64,000 nucleotides of DNA from Psychroflexus lacisalsi (GTDB lineage Bacteria > Bacteroidota > Bacteroidia > Flavobacteriales > Flavobacteriaceae). This document shows positions 17,441-26,569 of the stretch, one piece after another (position 1 is the first letter of the stretch; every line of letters begins with the position of its first letter). The translations under genes and the position numbers were made by a program. The notes beneath the pieces were generated by a model. That model saw only the letters and a list, made by a program, of their open reading frames with translations, made no database searches and was not told the DNA's origin. The DNA is taken from contig NZ_JAIQYZ010000003.1 in the NCBI RefSeq assembly GCF_020164495.1, positions 124,001 to 188,000 on the forward strand. The letters are read 5' to 3'.

Positions 17441-18738
17441 TGTCTAGGTCAGAAAAGTTCTATGAATTTTTAACCGAGGATACTGATGCTAGGGTTTGTA
17501 AATCTATACCTGATGATCAATGTACTCACCTGCCGAAAAACTTCACATTAAACGTATTTAATGGTAGCCTTACCAAACTAGCTGAAAAATTGATAAGTCC
17601 TGGGCTGACATTACCCTGGATTTTGAGTTTTATTGGTGCACCTATTTTTTTTATTGGTATGCTTGTTCCTATAAAAGATATTGGTTCTCTTTTGCCTCAA
17701 TTGTTTGTAAGCGGACAAATAAGAAAAAAAGAAAAAAGAAAACCTTATTGGGTTGGAGCTGGATTAGTTCAAGGGGCCTCTTTGCTTATTTCAGCTGTTA
17801 TTCTCGCTTTCATAGAAAATCAAATTTTTATTAGTTACGCTTTAGTCTTTTTGTTGCTCATCTTTAGTATTGCCTCTGGCGTAGGATCGATAAGCTTTAA
17901 AGATGTGACTGGCAAAACAGTACCCAAAGGAGAAAGAGGTCAAATGCTTAGTTATAGATCCACCTTTGGCGGAGCTCTAGCGCTTATTGCGGGAGGTTCT
18001 TTAGTGTTTTTTTTGAAGGGGGAAGATAGCAAATGGCTGTACGTTGGTTTATTTACATTAGCCTCTTTACTTTGGATCGCAGCATCAGTTATGTTTTCTT
18101 TCATTCAAGAAATGCCTGGTTCTACCGAAGGAGGAAGAACTCCTTTAGAAGAAATAAAAACTGGAGCATCTTTATTGAGAAAAGAGAAATCCTATAGAAA
18201 TTTTATAATCACAAGAGCTTTGTTAATGGCAATACCACTGCTCGATCCATTTTTTATTTTAGTCGCAAAAGAAATTAGTAACACTAGCTGGAACTATTTA
18301 GGGTTGATCATTGTTATTGGTAGCCTTGCACAGATAGTTAGCAGTCCAATCTGGGGAAGATTGGCAGACAAATCTAGTCTTCAGTTGATGAGAATTTCCG
18401 CTAGCTTATCCATACTAAGTATTTTATATGCTTTGGTTTTTATTTACTTTAAAACCGATGCACTCAATTTTTATTATTTCATGCCTGTATTTTTTATTAA
18501 TGGCATAGCCTATTCTGGAGCGAGATTAAGCAGAAAAACGTATATAATTGATTACGCTCCTGAAGAAGAAAGACCAACATATGTATCTGTCGCCAATACA
18601 TTGATTGGATTGTTTACTATTGTCGCAGCTTCATTCGGGCTTATTGCGGAGTATTTTGGACTAACTTACCAATTCTGGTTTTTCCTATTACTTTTGGTTG
18701 CTTGTATCATATTAAGTTTCACCCTCAAAAAAGTTTAA
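17440..18738 (+). CDS. MFS transporter
   Basis: A 432-residue protein with 12 predicted membrane helices in two halves separated by a charged loop (about 225-245). A short hydrophilic N-terminal region (about 50 residues, with several Cys/Asp) precedes the first helix. Motifs such as GRLADKSSLQLMR resemble the loop-2 signature of the major facilitator superfamily. The substrate is unknown. It shares 1 nt with the upstream gene and lies 3 nt before trmD, so it is in one transcription unit with both. Confidence 0.87.
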   Translation: MSRSEKFYEFLTEDTDARVCKSIPDDQCTHLPKNFTLNVFNGSLTKLAEKLISPGLTLPWILSFIGAPIFFIGMLVPIKDIGSLLPQLFVSGQIRKKEKRKPYWVGAGLVQGASLLISAVILAFIENQIFISYALVFLLLIFSIASGVGSISFKDVTGKTVPKGERGQMLSYRSTFGGALALIAGGSLVFFLKGEDSKWLYVGLFTLASLLWIAASVMFSFIQEMPGSTEGGRTPLEEIKTGASLLRKEKSYRNFIITRALLMAIPLLDPFFILVAKEISNTSWNYLGLIIVIGSLAQIVSSPIWGRLADKSSLQLMRISASLSILSILYALVFIYFKTDALNFYYFMPVFFINGIAYSGARLSRKTYIIDYAPEEERPTYVSVANTLIGLFTIVAASFGLIAEYFGLTYQFWFFLLLLVACIILSFTLKKV

Positions 18739-18741
18739 ATA

Positions 18742-19419
18742 ATGCGAATTGATATCATCACAGTGGTTCCTGACTTGCTAAAAAGTCCTTTTGAAGCATC
18801 AATCCTTAAAAGAGCCATTGAAAAAAATCTAGTCGAAATTCATTTGCATAACTTAAGAGATTATACAACATTAAGTTATAAACAAATTGACGATTACCAA
18901 TATGGTGGAGGTGCTGGTATGGTAATGATGATTGAACCTATTGATAAATGCATTTCTAAACTAAAATCTGAAAGATCTTACGATGAAGTCATTTATTTAA
19001 CTCCAGACGGAGATGTTCTCAACCAATCTATGGCTAATTCATTATCGTTAAAAGGAAACTTGATCATGCTTTGCGGACACTATAAAGGCGTAGACCAAAG
19101 AGTACGGGACCTATTTGTTACCAGAGAAATTTCTATTGGTGATTACGTCTTGTCAGGAGGAGAATTGGCAGCGGCAGTTTTATGCGATTCAATTATTAGA
19201 TTAATTCCTGGTGTTCTCGGTAACGAAACATCTGCTCTTACAGATGCTTTTCAGGACGATTTACTCTCGCCACCAATATATACAAGACCCTCAAACTATA
19301 AAGGTCACATGGTACCAGAAGTGTTACTAAGTGGTCATCAAAAAAAGATTGATAACTGGAGGGATGATAAAGCATTACAAAGAACAAAGGACCGAAGACC
19401 AGATTTATTGGAAGAATAA
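18742..19419 (+). CDS. trmD: tRNA (guanine-N1-)-methyltransferase
   Basis: A 225-residue SPOUT methyltransferase that forms m1G37 in tRNAs. Typical TrmD features are [12 protein letters not shown] at the start, [11 protein letters not shown] (about 53-63), the knot motif [12 protein letters not shown] (about 110-121) and [12 protein letters not shown] (about 133-144). Length is as usual. It sits directly upstream of rplS, the common bacterial order, although rplS here has its own promoter. Confidence 0.96.
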   Translation: MRIDIITVVPDLLKSPFEASILKRAIEKNLVEIHLHNLRDYTTLSYKQIDDYQYGGGAGMVMMIEPIDKCISKLKSERSYDEVIYLTPDGDVLNQSMANSLSLKGNLIMLCGHYKGVDQRVRDLFVTREISIGDYVLSGGELAAAVLCDSIIRLIPGVLGNETSALTDAFQDDLLSPPIYTRPSNYKGHMVPEVLLSGHQKKIDNWRDDKALQRTKDRRPDLLEE

Positions 19420-19429
19420 AATTTAACAC

Positions 19430-19459
19430 TTGCAATTTTAGAATTTTTGTCTATTTTTG
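19430..19459 (+). promoter_or_regulatory. Promoter of rplS
   Basis: TTG at 19430-19432 and TATTTTTG at 19452-19459 are 19 nt apart. The predicted start of transcription lies near 19463, about 64 nt before the rplS ATG. Confidence 0.65.
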
Positions 19460-19526
19460 CAATCTCTAAATTAACCTCTGACGAGATGCGTGAATGTTGG
19501 TTTGGGTAACAGAAAAACTAAAAAAA

Positions 19527-19877
19527 ATGGATTTAGTAAAATTTGTTCAAGACGAATTTGTAGAGAAGAAAGATTTTCCAAAATTTTCTTCTGGTGATAC
19601 CATCACTGTTTATTACGAAATTAGAGAAGGCCAAAAAACACGTACACAGTTCTTTAAAGGTGTTGTGATTCAGATCAAAGGTTCTGGTTCTTCAAAAACT
19701 TTTACCATTCGCAAAATGAGTGGTACTGTAGGTGTAGAGAAAATATTTCCTATCAACATGCCTGCTATTCAGAAAATTGAAATTAATAAAAGAGGTAGCG
19801 TTAGACGTGCTCGTATTTATTACTTCAGAAACCTTACTGGTAAAAAAGCAAGAATTAAAGAAAAAAGAACTAACTAG
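19527..19877 (+). CDS. rplS: 50S ribosomal protein L19
   Basis: A 116-residue L19 with the conserved opening MDLVKFVQDEFV, then FSSGDTITVYYEI, the RTQFFKGVVI motif and the C-terminal basic KARIKEKR. The frame could extend upstream to 19494, but the ATG at 19527 matches the family N-terminus. L19 lies at the 30S-50S interface. A strong terminator follows. Confidence 0.96.
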   Translation: MDLVKFVQDEFVEKKDFPKFSSGDTITVYYEIREGQKTRTQFFKGVVIQIKGSGSSKTFTIRKMSGTVGVEKIFPINMPAIQKIEINKRGSVRRARIYYFRNLTGKKARIKEKRTN

Positions 19878-19899
19878 TTTTGATTTCCGAAATTATAAG

Positions 19900-19934
19900 A
19901 ACCTTCTCTCATTTATGACAGAAGGTTTTTTTGT
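19900..19934 (+). terminator. Terminator of rplS
   Basis: AACCTTCT (19900-19907) pairs with AGAAGGTT (19920-19927), followed by a T-run. Confidence 0.85.
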
Positions 19935-19941
19935 TTTAACA

Positions 19942-19991
19942 GGGTTATAACCCCCACAGCAAGGTTTTTATAACCTTAATCTTTATATTTG
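19942..19991 (+). promoter_or_regulatory. Two related dyads and a -7 box upstream of icd
   Basis: GGGTTATAACCC (19942-19953) is a perfect palindrome. AAGGTT (19961-19966) and AACCTT (19972-19977) form a second dyad with the same GGTT/AACC half-sites. TATATTTG at 19984-19991 fits the -7 box; the second dyad covers the place where a -33 TTG would be expected. They may be operator sites for icd or a small repeat element. Confidence 0.4.
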
Positions 19992-20036
19992 AAAGGTTCA
20001 ATTATTTATAATTAATTCTAAAAACAAATAAAACTC

Positions 20037-22265
20037 ATGGCAGATCATAGTACCAAGATCATTTACACAAAAACAGATGAAGCTCCTGCATTGGCTACAT
20101 ATTCTTTCTTACCTATTGTAAGAAGGTTCACCGAAAGCGCAGGAATAAAAATTACATCAAAAGATATCTCATTGGCAGCAAGAATACTTGCAAATTTTAA
20201 TGATTACCTCACAGATGATCAAAAAGTTAAAGATAACTTGGCTTACTTAGGTGAATTAGCTAAAACTCCAGAAGCAAATATCATCAAGTTACCAAACATA
20301 AGCGCTTCTGTTCCTCAATTGACTGCTGCAATAAAGGAACTACAGGATAAAGGATACAAAATACCCGATTATCCTGAAGACCCCAAAAACAGCGATGAAG
20401 AGCAAGTCAAAAAAAGATACGCTAAAGTATTGGGCAGTGCTGTGAATCCAGTATTGAGAGAAGGTAACTCCGACCGTAGAGTTGCTCAACCGGTAAAAGA
20501 ATATGCTCAGGCGCATCCACACAAATTGGAGGAATTTAGTAAAGATTCAAAATCTCACGTGTCTGCTATGTCTGAAGGGGACTTCTATGGAAGTGAAAAA
20601 TCTGTGGTTTTGGAACAAGAAGATGATGTCAAAATAGTGCATTTTGATACGGATGGAAATAGCATTACTCTTAAGGAATCAACCCCCTTGGAAGAGAGCG
20701 AAGTTATTGATGCTTCTGTGATGAATGCTAAGTCCCTAAGAAAGTTTCTAGCCCAAGAAATTGAAGATGCTAAAGAAAAGAATGTTCTTTTCTCTATACA
20801 CTTGAAGGCAACAATGATGAAGGTCTCTGATCCCGTTATCTTTGGTCATGCCGTTACTGTATTTTTTGAAGAAGTCTTCAAAAAATATGAAGCCGAATTT
20901 AAAAAAATAGGTGTCGATCCAACTAATGGTCTTGGAGATGTTTATAATAAAATATCTGAACTTCCTGAAGAAAAATCCAAAGCCATCATTAAGGATCTTG
21001 ACGCTATTTATGAGCAGAAAGCAGACTTAGCAATGGTAGATTCTTCTAGAGGAATCACCAACCTACACGTTCCTAGCGATATCATTATAGATGCTTCTAT
21101 GCCGGCAGCCATGAAATCTGGCGGACAAATGTGGAACAAAAATGATGAAACCCAAGATATGAAGGCTGTTATTCCAGACAGAAGTTATGCTGGAATTTAT
21201 CAACAAGTCATTGAATTCTGTCAAAAACATGGAGCTTTTGATGTAACTACTATGGGAAATGTTTCCAACGTAGGTTTGATGGCTAAGAAAGCGGAAGAAT
21301 ATGGTTCTCATGACAAAACTTTCATTATACCTAAAGAAGGACGAGTGGATGTGTTGGACAAAGCAGGACATGCCTTAATGTCTCATGAAGTCGAAGAGGG
21401 AGACATTTGGAGAATGTGCCAAACCAAAGATTTACCAATAAAAGACTGGGTAGGACTTGCAGTAAAAAGAGCCAAAAACACCGGTCAACCCGCAATCTTC
21501 TGGTTAGATTCCAACAGAGAGCATGACTCAAATCTTATCAAGAAAGTCAACACCTATTTAAAGGAATACGATCTTGAAGGACTAGACATACAAATCATGA
21601 GTCCAAAAGATGCTATGCAGTACACTCTTGAAAGAGTTAAGGCTGGCAAAGATACCATCTCTGTTACTGGTAATGTATTGAGAGATTATTTAACCGACCT
21701 CTTCCCTATTTTGGAATTGGGCACAAGTGCCAAAATGCTTTCTATTGTTCCTCTACTTGCTGGTGGTGGATTATATGAAACTGGTGCCGGCGGTTCTGCT
21801 CCAAAACACGTACAACAATTTGTGAAAGAAGGCCATTTAAGATGGGATTCTTTGGGTGAATTTCTCGCATTAGCTGTGTCTATAGAAGACATTGCAGAAA
21901 AAACTAATAATGAGAAAGCTAAAGTAATTGCCAAAACTTTGAATGCGGCTAATAGTCGATATTTGAAGAACGACAAGTCTCCTTCCAGAAAGGTTAATGA
22001 AATTGATAACCGAGGTACTCACTTTTATTTGGCACTATACTGGGCAAAAGCTCTTGCAGAGCAGAATGAAAATACTGATCTAAAATCTGAGTTTGAAAAG
22101 GTAGCGAGCTATCTTGAAGAAAATGAAGCTAAAATCAATGAAGAGTTGCTTAAAACTCAAGGTGAACCTCAAGACATGAATGGATATTTCTTTCCAGATG
22201 AAGATATTGTGACTGAAAAAATGCGCCCTAGTTCTACTTTAAATTCAATTGTAGACGAAAGATAA
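20037..22265 (+). CDS. icd: NADP-dependent isocitrate dehydrogenase, monomeric type
   Basis: A 742-residue protein matching the monomeric IDH family over its whole length: [17 protein letters not shown] at the start, [17 protein letters not shown] (about 141-157), SLKATM-like [13 protein letters not shown] (about 255-267) and [17 protein letters not shown] (about 578-594). It oxidises isocitrate to 2-oxoglutarate with NADP in the TCA cycle. It is unrelated in sequence to the dimeric Icd of enterobacteria. It is monocistronic, with dyads upstream and a strong terminator downstream. Confidence 0.97.
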   Translation: MADHSTKIIYTKTDEAPALATYSFLPIVRRFTESAGIKITSKDISLAARILANFNDYLTDDQKVKDNLAYLGELAKTPEANIIKLPNISASVPQLTAAIKELQDKGYKIPDYPEDPKNSDEEQVKKRYAKVLGSAVNPVLREGNSDRRVAQPVKEYAQAHPHKLEEFSKDSKSHVSAMSEGDFYGSEKSVVLEQEDDVKIVHFDTDGNSITLKESTPLEESEVIDASVMNAKSLRKFLAQEIEDAKEKNVLFSIHLKATMMKVSDPVIFGHAVTVFFEEVFKKYEAEFKKIGVDPTNGLGDVYNKISELPEEKSKAIIKDLDAIYEQKADLAMVDSSRGITNLHVPSDIIIDASMPAAMKSGGQMWNKNDETQDMKAVIPDRSYAGIYQQVIEFCQKHGAFDVTTMGNVSNVGLMAKKAEEYGSHDKTFIIPKEGRVDVLDKAGHALMSHEVEEGDIWRMCQTKDLPIKDWVGLAVKRAKNTGQPAIFWLDSNREHDSNLIKKVNTYLKEYDLEGLDIQIMSPKDAMQYTLERVKAGKDTISVTGNVLRDYLTDLFPILELGTSAKMLSIVPLLAGGGLYETGAGGSAPKHVQQFVKEGHLRWDSLGEFLALAVSIEDIAEKTNNEKAKVIAKTLNAANSRYLKNDKSPSRKVNEIDNRGTHFYLALYWAKALAEQNENTDLKSEFEKVASYLEENEAKINEELLKTQGEPQDMNGYFFPDEDIVTEKMRPSSTLNSIVDER

Positions 22266-22291
22266 GCTGTACATTTTTTTAAAAGACAGAA

Positions 22292-22322
22292 AGCCTTGAG
22301 AATGATCTCAAGGCTTTTTTTT
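22292..22322 (+). terminator. Terminator of icd
   Basis: AGCCTTGAGA and TCTCAAGGCT form a perfect 10-bp stem around a 4-nt loop, followed by T8. Confidence 0.9.
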
Positions 22323-22354
22323 ACGTCAAAACTAAGGTACTGAAGTAAAGCCAT

Positions 22355-22382
22355 AAAAAAAGCCTTCTCAGTGGAAGGCTTT
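22355..22382 (-). terminator. Terminator of rpmE2
   Basis: On the minus strand AGCCTTC and GAAGGCT form a 7-bp stem followed by T7. It is tail-to-tail with the icd terminator. Confidence 0.8.
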
Positions 22383-22403
22383 CAATATAATATAGCGTTT
22401 TGC

Positions 22404-22664
22404 TTATTTTTCTTCTTTTTTGAATTTCTTGTATTTGTTTTTAAACTTATCAATACGTCCAGCACTATCAACAAGTTTAGTTTTTCCAGTATAAAAAGGA
22501 TGAGATGTTCTTGAGATCTCAAGTTTTATTAAAGGATATTCAGTTCCATCAACTTCGATGGTTTCTTTAGTTTGAGCTGTAGATTTAGTTAAAAATACAT
22601 CATCGTTAGACATATCTTTGAATGCTATTAATCTATAATTTTCTGGATGTATTTCTTTTTTCAT
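22404..22664 (-). CDS. rpmE2: 50S ribosomal protein L31, type B
   Basis: An 86-residue type-B L31 with the start MKKEIHPENYR and the segment SRTSHPFYTGKTKLVDSAGRIDKF. It lacks the zinc-binding cysteines of the type-A form, as usual for type B. It has its own promoter and terminator. Confidence 0.95.
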   Translation of the reverse strand: MKKEIHPENYRLIAFKDMSNDDVFLTKSTAQTKETIEVDGTEYPLIKLEISRTSHPFYTGKTKLVDSAGRIDKFKNKYKKFKKEEK

Positions 22665-22695
22665 CGTAACGTCTTTACTAATTTATTTCAGGTTG

Positions 22696-22725
22696 CAAAT
22701 TTAATCAAAAGATTATATTACACAA
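22696..22725 (-). promoter_or_regulatory. Promoter of rpmE2
   Basis: On the minus strand TTG (complement of 22723-22725) and TAAATTTG (complement of 22696-22703) are 19 nt apart. The -7 box ends 31 nt before the start codon. Confidence 0.65.
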
Positions 22726-22762
22726 ACAAAAAAATGAATTATTGATACAATATTTCAAAGTT

Positions 22763-23761
22763 TCAGGATATTTGATTTTTCATGAAATTTTGAAAAGCTT
22801 CAGGTTGATTCATTATTTGAGTTTCGATTGGTAAATAATATAAGTTTTTCAGTTCAAACTTGGATTTCAATCGCATAAAGTCTTTTTGTGAAGTCAATAT
22901 TTTTGATTGTTTTTTTAGGAGCTCTAGATCATTTTCTGTGAACTCATAATGATCTGAAAACTGAATATGTTCAAAAGTTTTACCAATAGACTTTAGATGA
23001 CTCACTAGTGGTTTAGGATTTGCAATGCCGGTGACCAATGTAAAATCATCAAAGTTTGCTATCTCTACACTTTCAGTTCTGCTGGTGGCACATTCAGAAT
23101 AAACAATCGTAGAGAAAAACAATTTTTGATATGATTTTAGCTTTAAGTGTCTAAATATTTTTTCCTGTTCATCAAATGAAAGTTTACCTGGGCATTTAGT
23201 CACGATTATAAGTTCTGCCCTTTTTGCTCCAGTTTGAAATTCTCTTAAATTTCCTGTTGGTAATATAAAATCCTGAGTATAAAGATCCCCATAAGTCGTT
23301 AAAAGTATAGATAGACTTGGCTTTACTTTCCTATGTTGAAATGCGTCATCGAGCAAGATGACATCTAACTGAGGATATTTGTCAAGTAGCTCTGAAATTC
23401 CCCGTTGTCGATTCTCATCCACAGCTACGGTTATTTCAGGAAAATTGGTTTTGAATTGAAGGGGCTCATCTCCTACCTCTGAAGTGGTGTGTGAGAGTTC
23501 AACTTCTAAAAATCCACTGGTCACCCGCTTATAACCTCTACTCAAAGTGGCTAAGTTGTAATTATCTTTAAGAAATCTGATCAGCAATTCTATCATTGGT
23601 GATTTTCCTGTACCTCCAGTATTCAAGTTACCGACACAAATAATGGGAATTGGATATGATTTAGATTTTAGGATATCTACATTGTAGAGAAAATTTCGAA
23701 TAGCCATGACACAGCCATAAAGGACTGAAAAAGGAAAGAGTAAATATCTTAGGTATTTCAT
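22763..23761 (-). CDS. lpxK: Tetraacyldisaccharide 4'-kinase LpxK
   Basis: A 332-residue inner-membrane-associated kinase that phosphorylates the lipid A disaccharide at position 4'. It has an N-terminal hydrophobic segment, the Walker A motif NTGGTGKSP (about 43-51), LSRGYKR and LLDDAFQHR. A TTG at 23806 would extend the frame by 15 residues, but MKYLRYLLFPFS at 23761 matches the family start. A -7 box (TAATTTTG, complement of 23767-23774) ends 5 nt before this ATG, implying an almost leaderless mRNA. It is divergent from the Nif3-like gene. Confidence 0.93.
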   Translation of the reverse strand: MKYLRYLLFPFSVLYGCVMAIRNFLYNVDILKSKSYPIPIICVGNLNTGGTGKSPMIELLIRFLKDNYNLATLSRGYKRVTSGFLEVELSHTTSEVGDEPLQFKTNFPEITVAVDENRQRGISELLDKYPQLDVILLDDAFQHRKVKPSLSILLTTYGDLYTQDFILPTGNLREFQTGAKRAELIIVTKCPGKLSFDEQEKIFRHLKLKSYQKLFFSTIVYSECATSRTESVEIANFDDFTLVTGIANPKPLVSHLKSIGKTFEHIQFSDHYEFTENDLELLKKQSKILTSQKDFMRLKSKFELKNLYYLPIETQIMNQPEAFQNFMKNQIS

Positions 23762-23766
23762 GACTG

Positions 23767-23774
23767 CAAAATTA
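23767..23774 (-). promoter_or_regulatory. -7 box of lpxK, 5 nt before the start codon
   Basis: The complement reads TAATTTTG followed by five bases and ATG. If the usual spacing from box to transcription start holds, the mRNA would have 0-3 leader bases. No -33 TTG at standard spacing. Confidence 0.45.
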
Positions 23775-23809
23775 TAATTTTTAAATTTAGAGTTTAAAAT
23801 ACACAACTG

Positions 23810-24904
23810 ATGATTGTAAAAGATATAATAGAAATTATCGAGGAACTTGCTCCTTCTTATTATGCTGAAGATTTTGATAATACCGGATTACTTGTTGGAG
23901 AACAGGACATGAAAGTGACTGGAGCGCTAATAACACTGGATACATTAGAATCAGTAATTGATGAAGCAATAAAAAATAATTGCAATTTGATCATAAGCTT
24001 CCACCCCATCATTTTTTCAGGATTAAAAAAACTGAATAATAAGACATATGTAGAACGTGTCATTCATAAAGCCATCAAACATGATGTCGCTATCTATGCT
24101 ATGCATACAGCTCTAGATAATGTGTCTAAAGGAGTGAATGGGATGATTTGCGAAAAACTAGGATTAAAGAATACATCGGTTCTTATTCCTAAGTCAAAAA
24201 CTATTAAGAAACTAACGGCCTATGTGCCTAAGGCAAATGCTAAAGCCGTAAGAGATTCACTTTTTAATGCTGGAGGAGGTAGCATTGGTAATTATGACTT
24301 GTGCAGTTTCAATATTGAGGGCATTGGCACCTTCAACGGGAATGAGAATTCCAATCCAACTATCGGAAAGCCTGGAAAGACTCAGTTTGAAGAAGAAATT
24401 CAAATCAATATGACTTTTTCCTCACACTTGCAGTCAAAAATTCTTAAAGCTCTTTTCGAAAACCATCCATATGAAGAAGTTGCTTATGAAATTGAAACTT
24501 TAGAAAATAATGATCAGGATCGCGGAATAGGAATGGTCGGAGAATTTGAAAAAGCCCTCGATCCTTCTGAAGCTTTTGCACATATAAAATCTGTTTTTAA
24601 AACAGGAGTCATAAGGCATTCTCAATTTAACAAAAAAATTATTAAGAGAGTTGCAGTATTAGGAGGTAGTGGTGCATTTGCTATAGAACGCGCTAAAGCG
24701 GCAAAAGCTGATCTTTATATAACAGCAGATTTAAAATATCATGACTTCTATAAGGCTGAAAATGAGATCCTCTTGGCTGATATTGGACATTATGAAAGCG
24801 AGCAGTATACAAAAGATTTAATACATGCTTATCTTACGAAAAAAATCCCTAATTTTGCACTCGTTTTATCTAATATTAATACCAATCCAATTCAATACTA
24901 TTGA
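23810..24904 (+). CDS. Nif3-like dinuclear metal centre protein (DUF34)
   Basis: A 364-residue protein of the Nif3/YbgI (DUF34) family. Metal-site motifs are visible: SFHPIIFSG (about 64-72), HTALDN (about 98-103) and the C-terminal GHYESE (about 325-330). A central insertion (about 130-235) corresponds to the PII-like inserted domain of the long family members. Members form toroidal hexamers; a GTP cyclohydrolase-like or metal-chaperone role has been proposed, but the function is not settled. Its stop is 2 nt before the zinc-ribbon-like gene, and the two are commonly paired in Bacteroidota. Confidence 0.92.
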   Translation: MIVKDIIEIIEELAPSYYAEDFDNTGLLVGEQDMKVTGALITLDTLESVIDEAIKNNCNLIISFHPIIFSGLKKLNNKTYVERVIHKAIKHDVAIYAMHTALDNVSKGVNGMICEKLGLKNTSVLIPKSKTIKKLTAYVPKANAKAVRDSLFNAGGGSIGNYDLCSFNIEGIGTFNGNENSNPTIGKPGKTQFEEEIQINMTFSSHLQSKILKALFENHPYEEVAYEIETLENNDQDRGIGMVGEFEKALDPSEAFAHIKSVFKTGVIRHSQFNKKIIKRVAVLGGSGAFAIERAKAAKADLYITADLKYHDFYKAENEILLADIGHYESEQYTKDLIHAYLTKKIPNFALVLSNINTNPIQYY

Positions 24905-24906
24905 TT

Positions 24907-25689
24907 ATGGCAAAGAAAAAAGAGGTTACAGTAGAGCAGAAGTTAAGAGCTCTATACGATTTACAACTAATAGACTCACGTATTGACGAAATAAGAAATA
25001 TGCGAGGTGAACTACCTCTTGAAGTTGAAGATTTGGAAGATGAAGTCGCAGGTCTTACCAAAAGAATTGAAAAACTTGATACTGATCTGAAGGTAACAGA
25101 GGAGAAGATAAAGGAGAAAAAACAATTCATAGTGGATGCAGAAGCTATGATCAAGAAGTATAAAGGCCAGCAAGATAATGTTAGAAATAACAGAGAGTTT
25201 GATGCTTTAACTAAAGAGATCGAATTCCAGGAGTTGGAAATCGAATTGGCTCAAAAACACATCAGAGAATATAGTGCACAAATTGAGCACAAATCAACAG
25301 TCATAGAAGAAACAAAAGAGAAGTTAGCTGAAAGACAAAATCACCTAGACCATAAGAAATCTGAGCTTGACAATATCTTAAACGAAACTCAAAAAGAGGA
25401 GACTTCTCTTACTGAAAAGTCTGACAAATTCAAGAAAGATATTGAGGAACGTTTAGTTAAAGCTTATACTAGAATTCGTAAGAATGTAAAAAACGGAATG
25501 GCTGTCGTAACAATTGAGCGTGGCGCTTCAGGTGGTTCATTCTTTACAATACCTCCTCAAGTTCAAGTAGAAATTGCTGCTAGACGTAAAGTCATTATCG
25601 ATGAACATAGTGGTAGAATACTAGTTGACCAAGAACTTGCTAGAGAAGAAGAAGAAAAAATGGAGAAAATGTTTAAAAAACTTTCTTAA
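24907..25689 (+). CDS. Coiled-coil zinc-ribbon family protein (CT398/DUF164-like) that has lost its zinc cysteines
   Basis: A 260-residue protein. A long N-terminal coiled coil (about 25-180) is followed by the C-terminal domain normally called a C4 zinc ribbon. In the family the ribbon carries two CxxC knuckles; here they read GASGGSFF and DEHSGR, so all four cysteine positions are Ser, Asp or Ser. The fold-defining neighbours (VVTIERG, IPPQVQ, GRILVD) are kept. The start is set at ATG 24907 (MAKKKEV) rather than TTG 24901. It follows the Nif3-like gene by 2 nt. The family is linked to flagellar or secretion scaffolding in some bacteria; the role here is unknown. Confidence 0.88.
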   Translation: MAKKKEVTVEQKLRALYDLQLIDSRIDEIRNMRGELPLEVEDLEDEVAGLTKRIEKLDTDLKVTEEKIKEKKQFIVDAEAMIKKYKGQQDNVRNNREFDALTKEIEFQELEIELAQKHIREYSAQIEHKSTVIEETKEKLAERQNHLDHKKSELDNILNETQKEETSLTEKSDKFKKDIEERLVKAYTRIRKNVKNGMAVVTIERGASGGSFFTIPPQVQVEIAARRKVIIDEHSGRILVDQELAREEEEKMEKMFKKLS

Positions 25690-25717
25690 CCTCCATTATC
25701 ACATAATATATACTAAA

Positions 25718-25745
25718 AGCTCGGACGAAACTCCGAGTTTTTTTG
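25718..25745 (+). terminator. Terminator of the zinc-ribbon-like gene
   Basis: CTCGGA (25720-25725) and TCCGAG (25732-25737) form a stem followed by T8. Confidence 0.75.
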
Positions 25746-25799
25746 TGTTTAATACATTAATATCTCAGATCAAGATGAATAAATTTAACGTCACATTAA

Positions 25800-25830
25800 T
25801 TGATGTCACCCAATTTAACTCCTAATTTTA
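25800..25830 (+). promoter_or_regulatory. Probable promoter of msrA
   Basis: TTG at 25800-25802 and TAATTTTA at 25823-25830 are 20 nt apart; the last base of the -7 box deviates from G. The TTG that could be read as a start codon is better explained as the -33 element. Confidence 0.45.
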
Positions 25831-25841
25831 CAGCAAAAAAC

Positions 25842-26492
25842 ATGAAATCATTTTTTAGTTTAATTTTCCTTTCCATTTTCTTTGTAAGTTGTAGCAAAGC
25901 TCAAAATTCCGCAACTCCGAGTGAGAAGGCTTCATCAAGTTTTGATGATAAAATTTATGAAAGAGCTTACTTTGCTAGCGGCTGCTTTTGGTGTGTAGAA
26001 ACTATCTACGAAAGCGTAAAAGGTGTTGAAGAAGTTTTTTCTGGCTATTCGGGAGGTCATACAAAGAATCCAACCTATGAGTCAAGCAATACTGGCAGAA
26101 CCGGTCACGCTGAAGCTGTTGAGGTTATTTATGACCCAGAGGTGGTAACTTTTGAAACTCTTGTGGATGTGTATTTCGGTTCACAAAATGTCATTCAGCA
26201 AAATGGACAGGGTCCAGATATTGGTTCTCAGTACCGCTCTATCATTTTTTACCAGAATGAAGATGAGAACAAAATAATTGATTATAAGATAGATGAATTA
26301 TCAAAAGAATATGAAAAGCCAATAGCAGCAGAAATTAAAGAATTTGATAAATTCTGGATGGCAGAAGAATACCACCAAGACTATAAGGTCAATAATCCAA
26401 ATAATCCTTACATTAGAAATGTCTCGACTCCTAGATTTACCAGATTCAAAGTAAGATTTCCAAAATTACTGAAATCAAAATCTGATAAATAA
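25842..26492 (+). CDS. msrA: Peptide-methionine (S)-S-oxide reductase MsrA, lipoprotein form
   Basis: A 216-residue protein. A lipoprotein signal peptide (about 1-17, lipobox FVSC) is followed by a complete MsrA domain with the catalytic motif SGCFWCVE (about 46-53), GYSGGHTKNPTYE and YHQDY. It reduces methionine-S-sulfoxide in oxidised proteins. The signal places it on the periplasmic face of a membrane, not the cytosol. The start at 25842 is chosen because the earlier TTG lies upstream of the likely transcription start. A bidirectional terminator follows. Confidence 0.94.
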   Translation: MKSFFSLIFLSIFFVSCSKAQNSATPSEKASSSFDDKIYERAYFASGCFWCVETIYESVKGVEEVFSGYSGGHTKNPTYESSNTGRTGHAEAVEVIYDPEVVTFETLVDVYFGSQNVIQQNGQGPDIGSQYRSIIFYQNEDENKIIDYKIDELSKEYEKPIAAEIKEFDKFWMAEEYHQDYKVNNPNNPYIRNVSTPRFTRFKVRFPKLLKSKSDK

Positions 26493-26508
26493 TCTGATTA
26501 GTAAAATT

Positions 26509-26536
26509 AAAAAAGCCACTCTCGAGTGGCTTTTTT
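26509..26536. terminator. Bidirectional terminator between msrA and the alpha/beta hydrolase
   Basis: An A-tract, then GCCACT-CTCG-AGTGGC, then a T-tract make a symmetrical hairpin that can end transcription from both sides. Confidence 0.85.
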
Positions 26537-26569
26537 AATTTTTGTTTATATGGATATAGTATTATAAAT

